Shown: positions 51,713 through 63,205 of the stretch, one piece after another
Numbering within the stretch: the stretch's first letter is position 1
Layout: every line of letters begins with the position of its first letter
Source of the DNA: Candidatus Pantoea edessiphila
Lineage (GTDB): Bacteria > Pseudomonadota > Gammaproteobacteria > Enterobacterales > Enterobacteriaceae
Assembly: GCF_002933315.1 (NCBI RefSeq)
Contig: NZ_PDKT01000001.1
Coordinates: 186,001 to 250,000 of the forward strand
DNA length: 64,000 nucleotides
Reading direction: 5' to 3'
The notes under the pieces: model-generated
Seen by the model: the letters and a program-made list of their open reading frames with translations, nothing else
Databases searched by the model: none
Told to the model about the DNA's origin: nothing
Position numbers and translations under genes: made by a program

Positions 51713-53017
51713 ATGGAATATTTAACACCGATTGAATGGAGTAAATGTACTATCTTACAAAGAAAAACATTACTAATACGTCCAAATATAGCTTCTTCCA
51801 TTAATGTAGAAAAAACAGTATTTAATATATTAAATACTGTTAAAACTAGGGGTGATAAAGCTATACATGATTTTAATCTTAAATTTGATAAAATTTTATT
51901 AAAAGATTTCAATATTAAATTACAGTCAATGGAAAAAATCAATAAATGTATAAGTAATAAATTTAAAAAAGCTATAGAAATAGCGGCTAATAATATAGAA
52001 ACTTTTCACAAAGCACAAATATTAAATCCTATTGATATAGAAACTCAACCTGGCATACGTTGTCAACAAATAACTCGTCCTATAAAATCAGTGGGATTAT
52101 ACATACCAGGTGGTTCAGCTGCTTTATTTTCTACAGTATTAATGTTAGCTATTCCTGCTCGTATTGCTGGTTGTCAACAAATAATAGTATGTTCTCCACC
52201 ACCAATTGCTGATGAAATTTTATATGCTGCTAATTTATGTAAAATAGAACAGATATTTCAAGTAGGTGGTGCCCAAGCAATTGGTGCTCTTGCTTTTGGT
52301 ACTGAAACAATACCACGTGTTAATAAAATTTTTGGTCCAGGAAATGTATATGTAACTGAAGCTAAAAAACAAGTAAGTCAAAGATATGATGGTGCAGCAA
52401 TTGATATGCCTGCTGGTCCATCAGAATTATTAATAATTGCTGATGAAACAGCAATACCGGAATTTATAGCATCTGATTTACTATCTCAAGCAGAACATGG
52501 ATTAAATTCTCAAGTGATTCTTTTAACTACATCATTAACACTAGCAAAACAAGTTACTAAAAATATAAAAAAACAATTAACATTTTTAAAAAGAAAAAAA
52601 TCTATAACTAAAGTATTAAGTGATAGCTTAGTTATTGTATTACCTGATATTCAACAATGTATTGAATTATCTAATATATATGGACCAGAACATTTAATGA
52701 TTCAAACAGTAAATCCAAGAGATCTTTTAAGCTTAATTACAAATGCAGGATCAATTTTTCTTGGAAAATGGTCTCCAGAATCAGTAGGAGATTATGCTTC
52801 TGGAACAAATCATGTATTACCAACATATGGTTATACTAGATCTTTTTCCGGTCTTAGTACAATAGATTTTCAAAAACGCATTTCAGTACAAGAGCTAACA
52901 TCAAATGCTTTGCTTAGTATAGCTTCAACAATTGAAGTTTTAGCTGATGCTGAGCAATTAGATGCCCATAAACAAGCAGTTACTGTACGTGTTTCTGCAT
53001 TAAAGGAATATATATGA
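51713..53017 (+). CDS. hisD: Histidinol dehydrogenase
   Basis: Zinc- and NAD-dependent enzyme oxidising histidinol to histidine, the last two steps. It has 434 residues, the E. coli length. Motifs: [59 protein letters not shown], the zinc-ligand regions [13 protein letters not shown] (Gln/His) and [15 protein letters not shown] (Asp), and the catalytic Glu-His in [10 protein letters not shown]. It overlaps hisC by four bases (ATGA). Confidence 0.97.
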   Translation: MEYLTPIEWSKCTILQRKTLLIRPNIASSINVEKTVFNILNTVKTRGDKAIHDFNLKFDKILLKDFNIKLQSMEKINKCISNKFKKAIEIAANNIETFHKAQILNPIDIETQPGIRCQQITRPIKSVGLYIPGGSAALFSTVLMLAIPARIAGCQQIIVCSPPPIADEILYAANLCKIEQIFQVGGAQAIGALAFGTETIPRVNKIFGPGNVYVTEAKKQVSQRYDGAAIDMPAGPSELLIIADETAIPEFIASDLLSQAEHGLNSQVILLTTSLTLAKQVTKNIKKQLTFLKRKKSITKVLSDSLVIVLPDIQQCIELSNIYGPEHLMIQTVNPRDLLSLITNAGSIFLGKWSPESVGDYASGTNHVLPTYGYTRSFSGLSTIDFQKRISVQELTSNALLSIASTIEVLADAEQLDAHKQAVTVRVSALKEYI

Positions 53018-54084
53018 GCTTCAATATTGAAGAGTTAGCACGTAAAAATATACGCACATTAGTGCCATATGAATCAGCACGTAGATTAGGAGGAAATGGA
53101 AATGTATGGCTGAATGCAAATGAATTTCCAGTATCAACACCTTTTTATTTATCTCAGCAACAAATGAATAGATATCCAGAATTTCAACCAAAATTAATGG
53201 TTGAGCGTTACGCTAATTACACTAATTTAAATACCAATCAAATATTAGCAAGTCGTGGAGCAGATGAAGCAATAGAACTAATCATGAAAACTTTTTGTGA
53301 ACCTACAAAAGATATGATTTTATTTTGTCCACCTACCTACGGTATGTATAAAGTTAGCGCTGAAATTATAGGTATTAAATATCATGCTATTCCTACAGTA
53401 GGTAATTGGCAATTGAATTTACCAGTAATTGCTGAAAATTTAGATAATGTAAAATTGATTTATATTTGTAATCCAAATAATCCTACTGGTAATCTTTTTA
53501 ACGTAAATGATATTTATCATCTTTTAGAAATAACTGCGGGCAAGGCACTATTAGTAGTAGATGAAGCTTATATCGAATTTTGTATGGAATCTACTTTAGT
53601 AAAGTTACTAAAAGATCATATGCATTTAATAATATTACGTACTCTATCAAAAGCATTTGCTTTAGCTGGTTTAAGATGTGGTTTTGTACTTGCCAATACA
53701 CAAATCATTGATCTTTTAATGAAGGTTATTACACCTTATCCTTTGTCAATACCAGTCTCTGACATAGCGACTCAAGCCTTAAGCAAAAAAAATATTATTC
53801 TAATGCATAATAATGTAAAAAAATTAAATATTAATAGAAAATGGTTGATCGAACAATTAAATATGTGTAGTTGTGTTGAAAAGGTATTTTCAAGTGAATC
53901 TAATTACGTTTTAGTACGTTTTAAAAATTCAATGAAAGTATTCAAAAGATTATGGAATCAAGGAATTATACTTCGTGATCAAGATAAAAACATTGGATTA
54001 TCACAATGTTTGAGAATATCTATTGGAACACGCAAAGAATGTGAACACGTAATCACCGCATTAAAAAATTTGTCTCTGGAATGA
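53014..54084 (+). CDS. hisC: Histidinol-phosphate aminotransferase
   Basis: Class I/II PLP aminotransferase making histidinol phosphate from imidazole-acetol phosphate. It has 356 residues (E. coli 356). Motifs: [63 protein letters not shown], the PLP lysine in [17 protein letters not shown], and the C-terminal Arg in [17 protein letters not shown] precedes its start within the hisD end. It also can act on other aromatic keto acids in some symbionts, but nothing here shows that. Confidence 0.97.
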   Translation: MSFNIEELARKNIRTLVPYESARRLGGNGNVWLNANEFPVSTPFYLSQQQMNRYPEFQPKLMVERYANYTNLNTNQILASRGADEAIELIMKTFCEPTKDMILFCPPTYGMYKVSAEIIGIKYHAIPTVGNWQLNLPVIAENLDNVKLIYICNPNNPTGNLFNVNDIYHLLEITAGKALLVVDEAYIEFCMESTLVKLLKDHMHLIILRTLSKAFALAGLRCGFVLANTQIIDLLMKVITPYPLSIPVSDIATQALSKKNIILMHNNVKKLNINRKWLIEQLNMCSCVEKVFSSESNYVLVRFKNSMKVFKRLWNQGIILRDQDKNIGLSQCLRISIGTRKECEHVITALKNLSLE

Positions 54085-54086
54085 AT

Positions 54087-55154
54087 ATGAAACAAAAAAT
54101 ACTTTTTATTGATCGTGATGGAACTATTATATCGGAACCTGCAATAACTTTTCAAGTAGATCAAATGGATAAATTATCATTTGAATCTAATGTTATTCCT
54201 GCTCTTTTGGCATTAAAACATAATGGATACCGTTTTGTTATGGTTACTAACCAAGATGGTCTCGGAACTAGCAATTTTCCAACAATAAATTTTGATGGAC
54301 CACATAAATTAATGTTACAAGTACTGACATCACAAGGTGTTACTTTTGATGATATATTAATTTGTCCACATAAACCACAAGATAACTGTTGTTGTCGTAA
54401 ACCTAAAACAAAAATGGTAGAAAAATGGTTGGTAGATGGCGTCATTGATAAAGAAAATAGTTATGTTATTGGTGATCGTTTAACTGATATTCAATTAGCT
54501 AATAATATGAATATTAAGTCTATAAGATATGGAATAAAAGGTAAGACGTGGAATGAAATTCAATATTTTTTAACTAAACGTAAACGTTATGCAATAGTAA
54601 AACGTGATACAAAAGAAACAAAAGTATTAGTTGAACTTTGGTTGGATCTTGAAAGTAAAAGCAATATAAATACTGGTATAGGTTTTTTTGATCATATGCT
54701 AGAACAAATTGCAATACACGGCGGTTTTTGTATGAATGTACATGTCAAAGGAGATCTTTATATAGATGATCATCATACTATTGAAGATACAGGTATAGTT
54801 TTAGGACAAGCAATATTAAAAGCATTAGGTAGTAAAATTGGGATTGGAAGATTTGGTTTTGTTGTACCAATGGATGAATGTTTAGCAAAGTGTACATTAG
54901 ATATTTCAGGACGTCCTTATATTGACTTTAAAGCTAAATTTAATTATCAACATGTTGGTGATTTAAGTACCGAAATGATAGAACATTTCTTTAGTTCGAT
55001 TGCTTACGGTATGATGAGTACTATCCATTTAAAGACCAAAGGGAAAAATGATCATCATCTTGTAGAAAGCTTATTTAAAGCTTTTGGACGTACTTTAAGA
55101 CAAGCTATTCGCATAGAAAGCAAAGAAATTCCAAGTTCTAAGGGAGTGATATAA
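54087..55154 (+). CDS. hisB: Bifunctional histidinol-phosphatase / imidazoleglycerol-phosphate dehydratase
   Basis: The enteric fusion. From ATG 54087 it has 355 residues, the E. coli length; GGA at 54078-54080 is correctly spaced for it, whereas ATG 54081 is too close, and [13 protein letters not shown] aligns with [13 protein letters not shown]. The N-terminal HAD phosphatase (about 1-165) has [13 protein letters not shown], the zinc loop [14 protein letters not shown] and [12 protein letters not shown]. The C-terminal dehydratase has [32 protein letters not shown] and [18 protein letters not shown] with metal-binding His clusters. Its stop overlaps the hisH start by one base. Confidence 0.97.
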   Translation: MKQKILFIDRDGTIISEPAITFQVDQMDKLSFESNVIPALLALKHNGYRFVMVTNQDGLGTSNFPTINFDGPHKLMLQVLTSQGVTFDDILICPHKPQDNCCCRKPKTKMVEKWLVDGVIDKENSYVIGDRLTDIQLANNMNIKSIRYGIKGKTWNEIQYFLTKRKRYAIVKRDTKETKVLVELWLDLESKSNINTGIGFFDHMLEQIAIHGGFCMNVHVKGDLYIDDHHTIEDTGIVLGQAILKALGSKIGIGRFGFVVPMDECLAKCTLDISGRPYIDFKAKFNYQHVGDLSTEMIEHFFSSIAYGMMSTIHLKTKGKNDHHLVESLFKAFGRTLRQAIRIESKEIPSSKGVI

Positions 55155-55744
55155 TGAAATTAGTTATACTTGATACTGGTTGTTCTAATATATCATCAGT
55201 AAAATGGGCAATTCAACGTATCGGATGTTGTTCTTGCGTTAGCTGCGATCCTGATATGATAATATGTGCTGATAAACTTATTTTGCCAGGAGTAGGTACA
55301 GCAAATACTATAATGAATCATTTAAACAAAAATAGTTTAACTGATGTAATTAAATCATTTAAAAAACCAATTTTAGGTATATGTTTAGGAATGCAAATAT
55401 TAGGATCTTATAGCGATGAAAACGGAGGTGTTAGCACATTAGGTATTATTGATAAATCAATTGAATTAATGAACAGTGATAATCTGCCTATACCACATAC
55501 AGGATGGAATAAAGTTATATTTTTTTCTAAAAATTACTTATTTAATAATATTAAAAATGAAAGCTATTTTTACTTTATGCATAGTTATGCCATGCCAGTA
55601 AATAACTATACTATATCTCAATGTTATTACGGATATTATTTTTCTGCTGCTATTCAAAAAAACAATTTTTTTGGAGTACAGTTTCATCCTGAACGTTCTC
55701 ATAAAGTAGGTAGACAATTATTAAAAAATTTTTTGGAGATGTAA
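55154..55744 (+). CDS. hisH: Imidazole glycerol-phosphate synthase, glutaminase subunit
   Basis: Glutamine amidotransferase that supplies ammonia to HisF. It has 196 residues, the E. coli length. Motifs are LDTGCSNISSVKWAIQRIG, LPGVGTANTIM, the nucleophile ILGICLGMQILG (Cys about 77), IPHTGWNKV and the catalytic His-Glu in FFGVQFHPERSHKVG. It overlaps both neighbours by one base. Confidence 0.97.
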   Translation: MKLVILDTGCSNISSVKWAIQRIGCCSCVSCDPDMIICADKLILPGVGTANTIMNHLNKNSLTDVIKSFKKPILGICLGMQILGSYSDENGGVSTLGIIDKSIELMNSDNLPIPHTGWNKVIFFSKNYLFNNIKNESYFYFMHSYAMPVNNYTISQCYYGYYFSAAIQKNNFFGVQFHPERSHKVGRQLLKNFLEM

Positions 55745-56481
55745 TGATTATTCCAGCATTAGATTTGATTGATGGCAATGTAGTTAGATTATATCAAGGA
55801 AATTACAATAAACAGTTAAATTATGATATTAATCCTTTATCATATATAAAAAAATACATAGAGCAAGGAGCTAGAATGTTTCACTTAATTGACTTAAGTG
55901 GCACAAAAGATCCTAATAAACGTCAAATTCAGCTACTAAAAAGTTTACTAAGAGATACTAATATTTTAATACAGATTGGAGGTGGTATTCGAAATATTAA
56001 TGACATAAATACATTACTTAATGCTGGTGCAAATCGTGTAATTATAGGATCAATGGCTGTAAACAAATTTAAAGAAGTAAAAAAATGGTTTACTGAATTT
56101 GGTTCTGAATCCATTGTATTGGCACTTGATATCATTATTGATAATAATAATAAAAAAAATGTGGCAATTAATGGTTGGCAACAAATATCTAATGTAACAA
56201 TGGAAGAAATAATAGATACATTCGAATCAGTAGGATTAAAACATGTATTATGTACTGATATTTCTCGTGATGGTACATTAATTGGACCTAATATTAAATT
56301 ATATCAAGAAATTACAACAAAATTTCCAAATATTGAATTTCAATCATCAGGCGGTATTAGTTCATTAAATGACATAATATCATTACGTAATAATGGAGTA
56401 CAATCAGTAATTATTGGACGTGCACTATTAGAAAATAAATTTACATTTTTAGAGGCAAATAAATGTTGGCAAAGAGAATAA
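55744..56481 (+). CDS. hisA: ProFAR isomerase
   Basis: TIM-barrel isomerase of the fourth histidine step. It has 245 residues (E. coli 245). The catalytic Asp in [18 protein letters not shown] (residue 7 region), the phosphate sites IQIGGGIRN and VIIGRALLE, and the second Asp region [14 protein letters not shown] are present. GGAGAT precedes its start in the hisH end. It overlaps hisF by 19 bases. Confidence 0.97.
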   Translation: MIIPALDLIDGNVVRLYQGNYNKQLNYDINPLSYIKKYIEQGARMFHLIDLSGTKDPNKRQIQLLKSLLRDTNILIQIGGGIRNINDINTLLNAGANRVIIGSMAVNKFKEVKKWFTEFGSESIVLALDIIIDNNNKKNVAINGWQQISNVTMEEIIDTFESVGLKHVLCTDISRDGTLIGPNIKLYQEITTKFPNIEFQSSGGISSLNDIISLRNNGVQSVIIGRALLENKFTFLEANKCWQRE

Positions 56482-57236
56482 TTCCTTGTCTTGATGTGCA
56501 TAGAAATCAAGTTGTTAAAGGTGTTCAATTTCGCAATCATAAAATTATTGGAGATATTATATCATTAGCAAAATATTACTCTGAAGAAGGTGCTGATGAA
56601 TTAGTATTTTATGATATTACTGCATCTGTTAATTCAAAAACAGTAGATAAAAGCTGGGTATCCAAAATTGCAAAAGTAATTGATATTCCTTTTTGTGTTG
56701 CAGGGGGTATTTCTAATATAGAAAATGCTTTTACTATTTTAGAATCTGGTGCTGATAAAATCTCCATTAATTCACATGCTCTATTGAATCCTTCTTTAAT
56801 AACAAAATTATCACAAAGATTTGGTGTACAGTGTATTGTTATAGGAATTGATACTTGGTTTGATAAAAATCAAAATAAATATTTAGTCTATCAATATACA
56901 GGTGATATAAATCATACGATTGAAACCCAATGGGAAACTTTAGATTGGGTAAAAGAAGTACAAACGTTAGGAGCAGGAGAGATAGTATTGAATATGATGA
57001 ATCAAGACGGTATGCTTAATGGATATGATTTGGTTCAATTAAAAAAAATACGTGATGTATGCAAGGTACCCTTAATTGCTTCAGGAGGTGCAGGAAAAAT
57101 GAATCACTTTTTAGAAGCTTTTAACCATAATGCGGATGGTACGTTAGCTGCATCAGTTTTTCATAATAAAATAATTAAAATAGGTGAATTAAAAAAATTT
57201 TTAATAGATAATAATGTGGAGATTCGCACTTGTTAA
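56463..57236 (+). CDS. hisF: Imidazole glycerol-phosphate synthase, cyclase subunit
   Basis: Cyclase half of IGP synthase, releasing AICAR and IGP. It has 257 residues (E. coli 258). [20 protein letters not shown] contains the catalytic Asp near residue 11; [59 protein letters not shown] (second catalytic Asp) and [16 protein letters not shown] are conserved. HDGQ-type residues in the first loop are changed to HRNQ, a mild difference from E. coli RDGQ. It overlaps hisI by seven bases. Confidence 0.97.
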   Translation: MLAKRIIPCLDVHRNQVVKGVQFRNHKIIGDIISLAKYYSEEGADELVFYDITASVNSKTVDKSWVSKIAKVIDIPFCVAGGISNIENAFTILESGADKISINSHALLNPSLITKLSQRFGVQCIVIGIDTWFDKNQNKYLVYQYTGDINHTIETQWETLDWVKEVQTLGAGEIVLNMMNQDGMLNGYDLVQLKKIRDVCKVPLIASGGAGKMNHFLEAFNHNADGTLAASVFHNKIIKIGELKKFLIDNNVEIRTC

Positions 57237-57853
57237 ATGAAAAACAAATTTCTTGTTTAAATTGGAAAAAAACAAAAGGTATGATACCTGCAATAATTCA
57301 ACATTATATTTCTGGTCAAGTATTAATGCATGGCTATATGAATCAAAAAGCACTAGAAATTAGTTTAGAACAGGGTAATATAACATTTTTTTCTCGTACT
57401 ACAAATTGTTTATGGACTAAAGGTGAAATATCTGGAAATTTATTAAAATTAATTGATATTACAAGTGATTGCGATAATGATACATTATTAATTTTAGCAA
57501 ATCCAATCGGTTTAACTTGCCATTTAGGCAATTCTAGTTGTTTCTGTACTACAGAAACTAGTTGGTCATTTTTTTACAAATTAGAAAAATTATTAGAGCA
57601 ACGTAAAGGTGCTAATTCTAAAAATTCTTATACTGCTAAGCTTTATTCTAGTGGTACTAAGCGTATTGCACAAAAGGTAGGAGAGGAAGCTATTGAATCT
57701 GCATTAGCAGCTGTGACAAATAATCGTCAAGAACTAATTAATGAAGTTTCAGATTTAATTTACCATTTACTTGTATTATTAAAAGATAAAAATTTAAATT
57801 TCGATATTATTATAAACAACTTAAAGAAACGCCATAAAAATATTGATATATAG
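57230..57853 (+). CDS. hisI: Bifunctional PR-AMP cyclohydrolase / PR-ATP pyrophosphatase
   Basis: Fused HisI-HisE, steps two and three. It has 207 residues from a TTG start at 57230 (E. coli 203); GGAG at 57218-57221 fits, and [12 protein letters not shown] aligns with MLTEQQRRELDW. The cyclohydrolase half has [33 protein letters not shown], the metal-site [10 protein letters not shown] and CHLGNSSCF. The pyrophosphatase half has [20 protein letters not shown] and [13 protein letters not shown]. It is the last gene of a complete eight-gene his operon in E. coli order. Confidence 0.97.
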   Translation: MLNEKQISCLNWKKTKGMIPAIIQHYISGQVLMHGYMNQKALEISLEQGNITFFSRTTNCLWTKGEISGNLLKLIDITSDCDNDTLLILANPIGLTCHLGNSSCFCTTETSWSFFYKLEKLLEQRKGANSKNSYTAKLYSSGTKRIAQKVGEEAIESALAAVTNNRQELINEVSDLIYHLLVLLKDKNLNFDIIINNLKKRHKNIDI

Positions 57854-57889
57854 TTGATTTGAAATTTATTCAAAAACTGATCAATATTA

Positions 57890-57914
57890 ATTCAATTCTT
57901 CAGAAAAATTGAAT
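57890..57914. terminator. Stem-loop ending the his operon
   Basis: ATTCAATT (57890-57897) pairs with AATTGAAT (57907-57914) around a 9-base loop, 36 bases after the hisI stop and 84 bases before the end of convergent dcd. Confidence 0.5.
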
Positions 57915-57997
57915 AAGATAAAATTGGTATGTCTTAAAAAGATCAACAATAACTTCTAACAGTTTATTCCTTAAAAGAATGTTTTTATTAAAAAATT

Positions 57998-58579
57998 TTA
58001 ATCTTTATCTATTTTGCTTATATCTGCTCCTTGTTGACGATGGTATTTTGAGTTTTTACGATTATTATAAGGACGTAATGATGGATTTGAAAGTATTTCG
58101 AAACTAAGAGCACAAATTAACATACCTGGACATAATGCTAATGGTAATTTACCAAAATTATAAAATTCTAGTACGATGCAACCTTCCCAACCGGGATCAA
58201 TACGATGAGATGTAGCATGTACCATTAAGCCTAAACGAGCTAAAGAAGAACGTCCATCTAACCAACCCACTAAATTATCCGGCATAATAATAGATTCTAA
58301 TGTTACAGCTAATACTAAATTACCAGGATGAAGGAAAAAAAGTTCATTATTATTTATATTAATTTCATGACTCATAATTTGGTTTAATGATTTATGTATT
58401 TCATATTCGGACCCACTTAAATTTATGTAAGCATTATTATAATTATTAAAAATACGAAATTGATTACCTAATCTAAGGTCTATTGTAGCACCATGTATAT
58501 TATTGATATGAGGACGGGGTATTATGATTAATTTGCCATGGTCTAACCAAGACTCAATATCTTTATCACATAATCTCAT
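57998..58579 (-). CDS. dcd: dCTP deaminase
   Basis: Converts dCTP to dUTP, the main route to dUMP and thymidylate in enterics. It has 193 residues, the E. coli length. Conserved: [86 protein letters not shown] (catalytic Glu) and [18 protein letters not shown]. It is monocistronic and lies between his and metG, as expected from E. coli order. Confidence 0.97.
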   Translation of the reverse strand: MRLCDKDIESWLDHGKLIIIPRPHINNIHGATIDLRLGNQFRIFNNYNNAYINLSGSEYEIHKSLNQIMSHEININNNELFFLHPGNLVLAVTLESIIMPDNLVGWLDGRSSLARLGLMVHATSHRIDPGWEGCIVLEFYNFGKLPLALCPGMLICALSFEILSNPSLRPYNNRKNSKYHRQQGADISKIDKD

Positions 58580-58788
58580 TAAATTGGCTCTTTATTTATT
58601 TTGCACTTTAGAGAATATAATAACTAATTGTTAATAAATATATAACTTCTTTAACATAAAATAGATCAAAAAATATAAGTTATTATAGTTTTAATTATAA
58701 AATTATAATATAACATTCTAATAAATTATGATAAAAATATTTAATAAGTTATGTTATTTTAATTGAATTATTATAATACGAATCAAAA

Positions 58789-58827
58789 ATATAAATACTC
58801 GAACATAATTAAATCGAGTATTTATAT
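58789..58827 (-). terminator. Intrinsic terminator of ahpC
   Basis: A perfect 14-bp stem, ATATAAATACTCGA (58789-58802) with TCGAGTATTTATAT (58814-58827), has an 11-base loop. On the minus strand it is followed by ATTTTTGATT, a short U-run. It lies 27 bases past the ahpC stop. Confidence 0.75.
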
Positions 58828-58853
58828 AGATTAAAAATAATGGGAAATTTGAA

Positions 58854-59417
58854 TTATATTTTACCTACTAAATCTATAGAAACATTTATAGTCGGATCTC
58901 CTTGTTTCCATTTAGCTGGACAAACATTATTTGGATTATTATAGATGTATTGAGCCGCTTGAATTTTACGTAATAATTCAGAAGAATTACGGCCAATACC
59001 ATCAGCATTGATTTCAATAGACTGAATAATACTATTGGGATCTATAATAAATGTACCACGATTAGCCAAACCTTTATCTTCTTGCATCATATCAAAATTA
59101 CGAGTTAAAATTCCAGTAGGATCTCCAATCATTGCATATTGAATTTTAGCTATACTACTGGAAGATTCATACCATGCCTTATGAGAAAAATGGGTATCTG
59201 TAGACACTGAATATACTTCAACACCAAGTCTTTTCAATTCTTTATATTGATCAGCAATATCACTTAGTTCAGTAGGACAAACAAACGTAAAATCAGCTGG
59301 ATAAAAAATAAAAATATTCCATTTACCTTTTATATCTTTTTCCGTGATAGGAATAAATTTATTATGTTTAAAAGCCATATTGCTAAATGGTTTAACTTTA
59401 GTATTAATTATAGACAT
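58854..59417 (-). CDS. ahpC: Alkyl hydroperoxide reductase subunit C (2-Cys peroxiredoxin)
   Basis: Peroxiredoxin that reduces H2O2 and organic peroxides. It has 187 residues, the E. coli length. The peroxidatic Cys is in FYPADFTFVCPTELSD (about residue 47), the resolving Cys in NNVCPAKWKQGD (about 166); SVSTDTHFSHKAWYESS and GDPTGILTRNFDMM are conserved. No ahpF is found next to it, where E. coli has it, so reduction would need AhpF or a thioredoxin-like donor elsewhere. AAAGG lies before the start. Own terminator downstream. Confidence 0.96.
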   Translation of the reverse strand: MSIINTKVKPFSNMAFKHNKFIPITEKDIKGKWNIFIFYPADFTFVCPTELSDIADQYKELKRLGVEVYSVSTDTHFSHKAWYESSSSIAKIQYAMIGDPTGILTRNFDMMQEDKGLANRGTFIIDPNSIIQSIEINADGIGRNSSELLRKIQAAQYIYNNPNNVCPAKWKQGDPTINVSIDLVGKI

Positions 59418-59569
59418 ATATGATTAACCTTTATAAAAATTTGATTTAAATTAATTTTTTTGATAGTATTATTGTATTATTTGTAATATATTCAATTATT
59501 TTTATAATTTTTATATATTGTGAAATCTTATTACCTAAACTTTACTAAAAATTTTAAATATACTAAATT

Positions 59570-61222
59570 ATGATTCAACCAATTGAAAAAATTCTAGTTA
59601 CATGCGCTTTTCCTTATGCTAATGGAGAAATACATTTAGGACATCTACTTGAACATATACAAGCAGACATTTGGGTACGTTATCAAAAAATGATTGGTAA
59701 CGAAGTATATTTTGTTTGTTCTGATGATGCTCATGGCACACCAATTATGATTAAATCTCAACAGATAGGTATGTGTCCAGAAAAAATGATTGCTGAAATT
59801 AAAATTCAACATGAAAAAGATTTTGCTGATTTTAATATTAAATATGATAATTATCATTCAACTCACAGTGATGAAAACAAAAAAATGGTAAATTTGATAT
59901 ACAAAAGACTTAAAAAAAACTGTCTTATTAAAAATCAAATTATAACTCAATTTTTTGACAATAAAAAAAATATATTTTTACCTGATCGTTTTGTTAAGGG
60001 TATATGTCCTAAATGCAAATCACCTAATCAATATGGTGATAATTGTGAAGTTTGTGGAGCTACTTATAATAGTACAGACTTAATAGACCCAAAGTCAATA
60101 TTATCAGATACAATACCAGAACTTAGAAATTCAGAGCATCTGTTTTTTGATTTACCATCATTCACTGAAATTTTGAAAAAATGGATAAAATCTGGAGTAT
60201 TACAAGATCAAATATTAAATAAAGTGCAAGAATGGTTTGATATAGGTTTAAAATCATGGGATATATCTCGTGATGCTCCTTATTTTGGATTTAAAATTCC
60301 TGGCTATTCTGATAAGTATTTTTATGTTTGGTTAGATGCACCGATTGGTTATATGAGTGCATTTGAAAATCTATGTAAAAAAAACAATAAAATTAATTTT
60401 GAAGAGTTTTGGAATAAAAACTCAAAAACAAAAATATACCACTTTATTGGAAAAGACATAATTTATTTTCATAGTTTATTTTGGCCAGCACTACTTGAAG
60501 GTAGTTCTTTTCGAAAACCGAATAAGATATTTGTTCACGGTTATGTTATGATTAATGGTTCTAAAATGTCTAAATCAAAAGGAACTTTAATTACAGCAAA
60601 AACATGGTTACGTAATTTAGATACAGATAGTCTACGTTATTATTATGCAACAAAAATATCTTCAAATATTGAAGATATTAATTTAAATTTAAATGATTTT
60701 ATTAATCGCATAAATAACGATATAGTTAATAAAATAGTAAATATTGCATCTAGAAATGCAAGTTTTATAACTAAATATTTTAATAATAAACTTGCAAACA
60801 AAATAGAAGATCCAGAATTATATAAAACTTTTCTTGATCAATCAGATGAAATTGGTAAACATTTATTAAATTGTGATTTTAAATTTGCAATGAAGAAAAT
60901 TATTTATATGGCAGATATAGCTAATTCTTATATAGATAAAAAAGCTCCTTGGATCATAGCAAAAGAAAAAGGAGCATCTAATGACTTACATGCAATATGC
61001 TCAATGGGTATTAATTTATTTCGTATATTAATAACTTGTTTAAAACCTATCATGCCTTTATTAGGTGATCGTGTTGAATTATTTCTTAAAAGCAAATTAA
61101 ACCTGATTGCTATTAGAATTCCTCTAATAAATCATGAGATTAATTCATATGAAAATCTTTATGTAAGAATTGAACAATCAAAAATAGAAAATTTACTTAA
61201 AGAGTCAAAAGAAAATTTTTAA
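59570..61222 (+). CDS. metG: Methionyl-tRNA synthetase without the C-terminal dimerisation domain
   Basis: Class I synthetase charging initiator and elongator tRNA-Met. It has 550 residues against 677 in E. coli. HIGH-type HLGH lies at residues 22-25, the four-Cys zinc knuckle in [21 protein letters not shown]-like stretch near 144-164, and KMSKS in [12 protein letters not shown] near 335; the helical anticodon-binding domain (about 390-550) is complete. The missing C-terminal EMAP-like domain of about 120 residues is known to be dispensable for a monomeric active enzyme in E. coli, and it is often absent in reduced symbionts. Confidence 0.97.
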   Translation: MIQPIEKILVTCAFPYANGEIHLGHLLEHIQADIWVRYQKMIGNEVYFVCSDDAHGTPIMIKSQQIGMCPEKMIAEIKIQHEKDFADFNIKYDNYHSTHSDENKKMVNLIYKRLKKNCLIKNQIITQFFDNKKNIFLPDRFVKGICPKCKSPNQYGDNCEVCGATYNSTDLIDPKSILSDTIPELRNSEHLFFDLPSFTEILKKWIKSGVLQDQILNKVQEWFDIGLKSWDISRDAPYFGFKIPGYSDKYFYVWLDAPIGYMSAFENLCKKNNKINFEEFWNKNSKTKIYHFIGKDIIYFHSLFWPALLEGSSFRKPNKIFVHGYVMINGSKMSKSKGTLITAKTWLRNLDTDSLRYYYATKISSNIEDINLNLNDFINRINNDIVNKIVNIASRNASFITKYFNNKLANKIEDPELYKTFLDQSDEIGKHLLNCDFKFAMKKIIYMADIANSYIDKKAPWIIAKEKGASNDLHAICSMGINLFRILITCLKPIMPLLGDRVELFLKSKLNLIAIRIPLINHEINSYENLYVRIEQSKIENLLKESKENF

Positions 61223-61440
61223 AAGCAATTTTAATTGGTTACATAGCAATTCAATTCTAATTTTTAATTAATTTTATTTTCAAACACATAATATTATATA
61301 CCTAAAATTTTAACTAATTAAGTGTAATTAAAGATTGATTTTATAAATACTAAAATATATTTAGTTATATTGCTGAATATAGTGATCATAATATAAATTG
61401 TTATCAATAGTATTAAACCTTCTTACAAAAGGAAATAAAA

Positions 61441-61725
61441 ATGTTTACTATAAATGCAATGGAACGACAAGATAAAGGAAAGGGAGCTAGCAGAAGATTA
61501 AGAAATAACAATTATCTACCAGCTATTATCTACGGTGATAAAGAAAATAATATTTGTATATCTTTAGATCATAATATCATAATGCATTTACAAATGTATG
61601 ATGATTTTTATAAAGAAATTATGATATTGGTATTGAATGGAATAGAAAAAAAAGTTAAAATACAATCAATTCAAAGACATCCATTTAAACCAAAAATAAC
61701 CCATATAGATTTCATTACAGTTTAA
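61441..61725 (+). CDS. rplY: 50S ribosomal protein L25
   Basis: Binds the 5S rRNA in the large subunit. It has 94 residues, the E. coli short form. [20 protein letters not shown] matches [20 protein letters not shown]; the RNA-binding N-terminus and PAIIYGDKE loop are clear, and the C-terminus ends [23 protein letters not shown] lies before the ATG. It precedes tRNA-Pro(GGG), as in E. coli, where rplY and proL are near each other. Confidence 0.97.
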   Translation: [94 protein letters not shown]

Positions 61726-61730
61726 TTTTA

Positions 61731-61748
61731 TTGTAAATAAATTTACAA
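61731..61748 (+). terminator. Stem-loop ending rplY
   Basis: TTGTAAA-TAAA-TTTACAA, a 7-bp stem with a tetraloop, begins six bases past the rplY stop. Confidence 0.5.
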
Positions 61749-61893
61749 CAGGTAAATATTGAATGTGTTTTTATATTGTTTAATGATTTATTGATAAAAA
61801 TAAATTCTAAATATACATTTGCATATGCTGATTTATTTATACTAAATTAATATTGTAATATATTTTATATAATTAATAATGATGAATTATATT

Positions 61894-61967
61894 CGGCACG
61901 TAGCGCAGATTGGTAGCGTACTGGCATGGGGTGCCAGTGGTCAGAGGTTCAAATCCTCTCGTGCCGA
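61894..61967 (+). tRNA. tRNA-Pro (anticodon GGG)
   Basis: This 74-base tRNA resembles E. coli proL. Acceptor CGGCACG (61894-61900) pairs with CGTGCCG (61960-61966), discriminator A. The anticodon stem CTGGC/GCCAG encloses ATGGGGT, giving GGG; the T arm is AGGTTCAAATCCT. CCA is not encoded. It decodes CCC/CCU. Confidence 0.95.
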
Positions 61968-62102
61968 TAACAAAAAGATCAATTGAATTGTTTGTATATT
62001 TGTATAAAAGTTTAAAAAAGATTAGCGTTAATAGTTAAATTTTAATTTCAGGATTAAATATTTCTATTTATTTTATAATAATATTAACGTTATTTATGGT
62101 TA

Positions 62103-62597
62103 TTATTTCAAAATTTTACTCATTCTATCAATATATGACATTCCGAATGCTGAAAGAACAAATGCTAGATGTATAATAACACACCACATTATTTTATTAT
62201 CATTTACTTTTTCTGCTTCCATGAATAACCTTAATAGATGTACAGAAGATATAGCAACAATTGAAGATGCTACTTTATTTTTTATGGAATTAACATCCAT
62301 TTTTCCCATCCAACTTAATTTTTGATGTTGGTCATCGACAGTCATTTTAACAATAAAGTTATCATATCCAGAAAACATTACCATTACTAAGAGTCCTCCT
62401 ACTAAGGCAATATCGATTAAAGATAAAACAGTTAATATTAATCCCGATTCAGATATGCTAAATAGCATCGGAATAACGTAAATTATACGTTGAAAAAATT
62501 TTAAAGTCAGTAAAATAAATCCAAAAGATAATCCCATATAGACAGGAAATAATAACCATCGTGATGCATAAATAATTTTTTCGATAGACCATTCCAT
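62103..62597 (-). CDS. yqhA: UPF0114 family membrane protein YqhA
   Basis: Small inner-membrane protein of unknown function, 164 residues like E. coli YqhA. Conserved stretches are [60 protein letters not shown] and [20 protein letters not shown]. Three to four transmembrane helices are visible (about 13-33, 50-75, 105-125, 135-155). An AAGGAACA sequence precedes the ATG. Its persistence in a reduced genome suggests a useful but undefined envelope role. Confidence 0.94.
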   Translation of the reverse strand: MEWSIEKIIYASRWLLFPVYMGLSFGFILLTLKFFQRIIYVIPMLFSISESGLILTVLSLIDIALVGGLLVMVMFSGYDNFIVKMTVDDQHQKLSWMGKMDVNSIKNKVASSIVAISSVHLLRLFMEAEKVNDNKIMWCVIIHLAFVLSAFGMSYIDRMSKILK

Positions 62598-63205
62598 TTT
62601 TTATGTTCCTTGTTTTTTATTTTTTGAATAAATTTAATATCATACAAATAAATTACATTCTTTATCTTATTATCAGTTTGTTAGTACTGATATTTTGTAT
62701 AAAAATATTTGTTTGATGTTTTCTAATTAGGATATATAATGTTTTTACTACAAACACTTTAATATTTATTTTAAATTAATTAGACTGTTCATGTTCTATA
62801 ATGATAAATTGATCTATAATATAAATTACAATGAATTAACAAAAATAAATAAAATGACTATTATTATCGTTTAATATAAAAGTTTATAAAATAGGGATTA
62901 TTTTTACAATTCGACTATATTTCATTCTATGATATATAACAATATTACTTTAAAAGCTTAGAAAAAATATAGCTTGAATAATTAATACATAATCTACTTA
63001 ATTTAGCATTATAATAAATAACTAATTATTAAGCTTGTTATTTTAATTGTTTTAAAATAAAATTATTTATATAATGTTTCTTGCTATACTGTTTTTAACA
63101 TTATAAAAAGGCATGTTTCGATACATGATGTTAATGCTTAAATTATTTATTTTTTATCGTTTCAGTAAATAATAAAAAACAGGATAAATTAAAAAATTAA
63201 TTGTT
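62598..63205. other. 608-bp non-coding gap between divergent yqhA and queH
   Basis: This is the longest gene-free stretch of the window. No frame with recognisable similarity is found on either strand. A short hairpin, CATGT-TTCGAT-ACATG, lies near 63112-63127. It may hold the eroded remains of a gene that can no longer be read, plus promoters of both neighbours. Confidence 0.45.

Noticed and set aside
51397-51942. 181-codon minus-strand frame opposite hisG/hisD
   Set aside because: It spans the end of one clear gene and the start of the next on the other strand, with no homology; a shadow frame.
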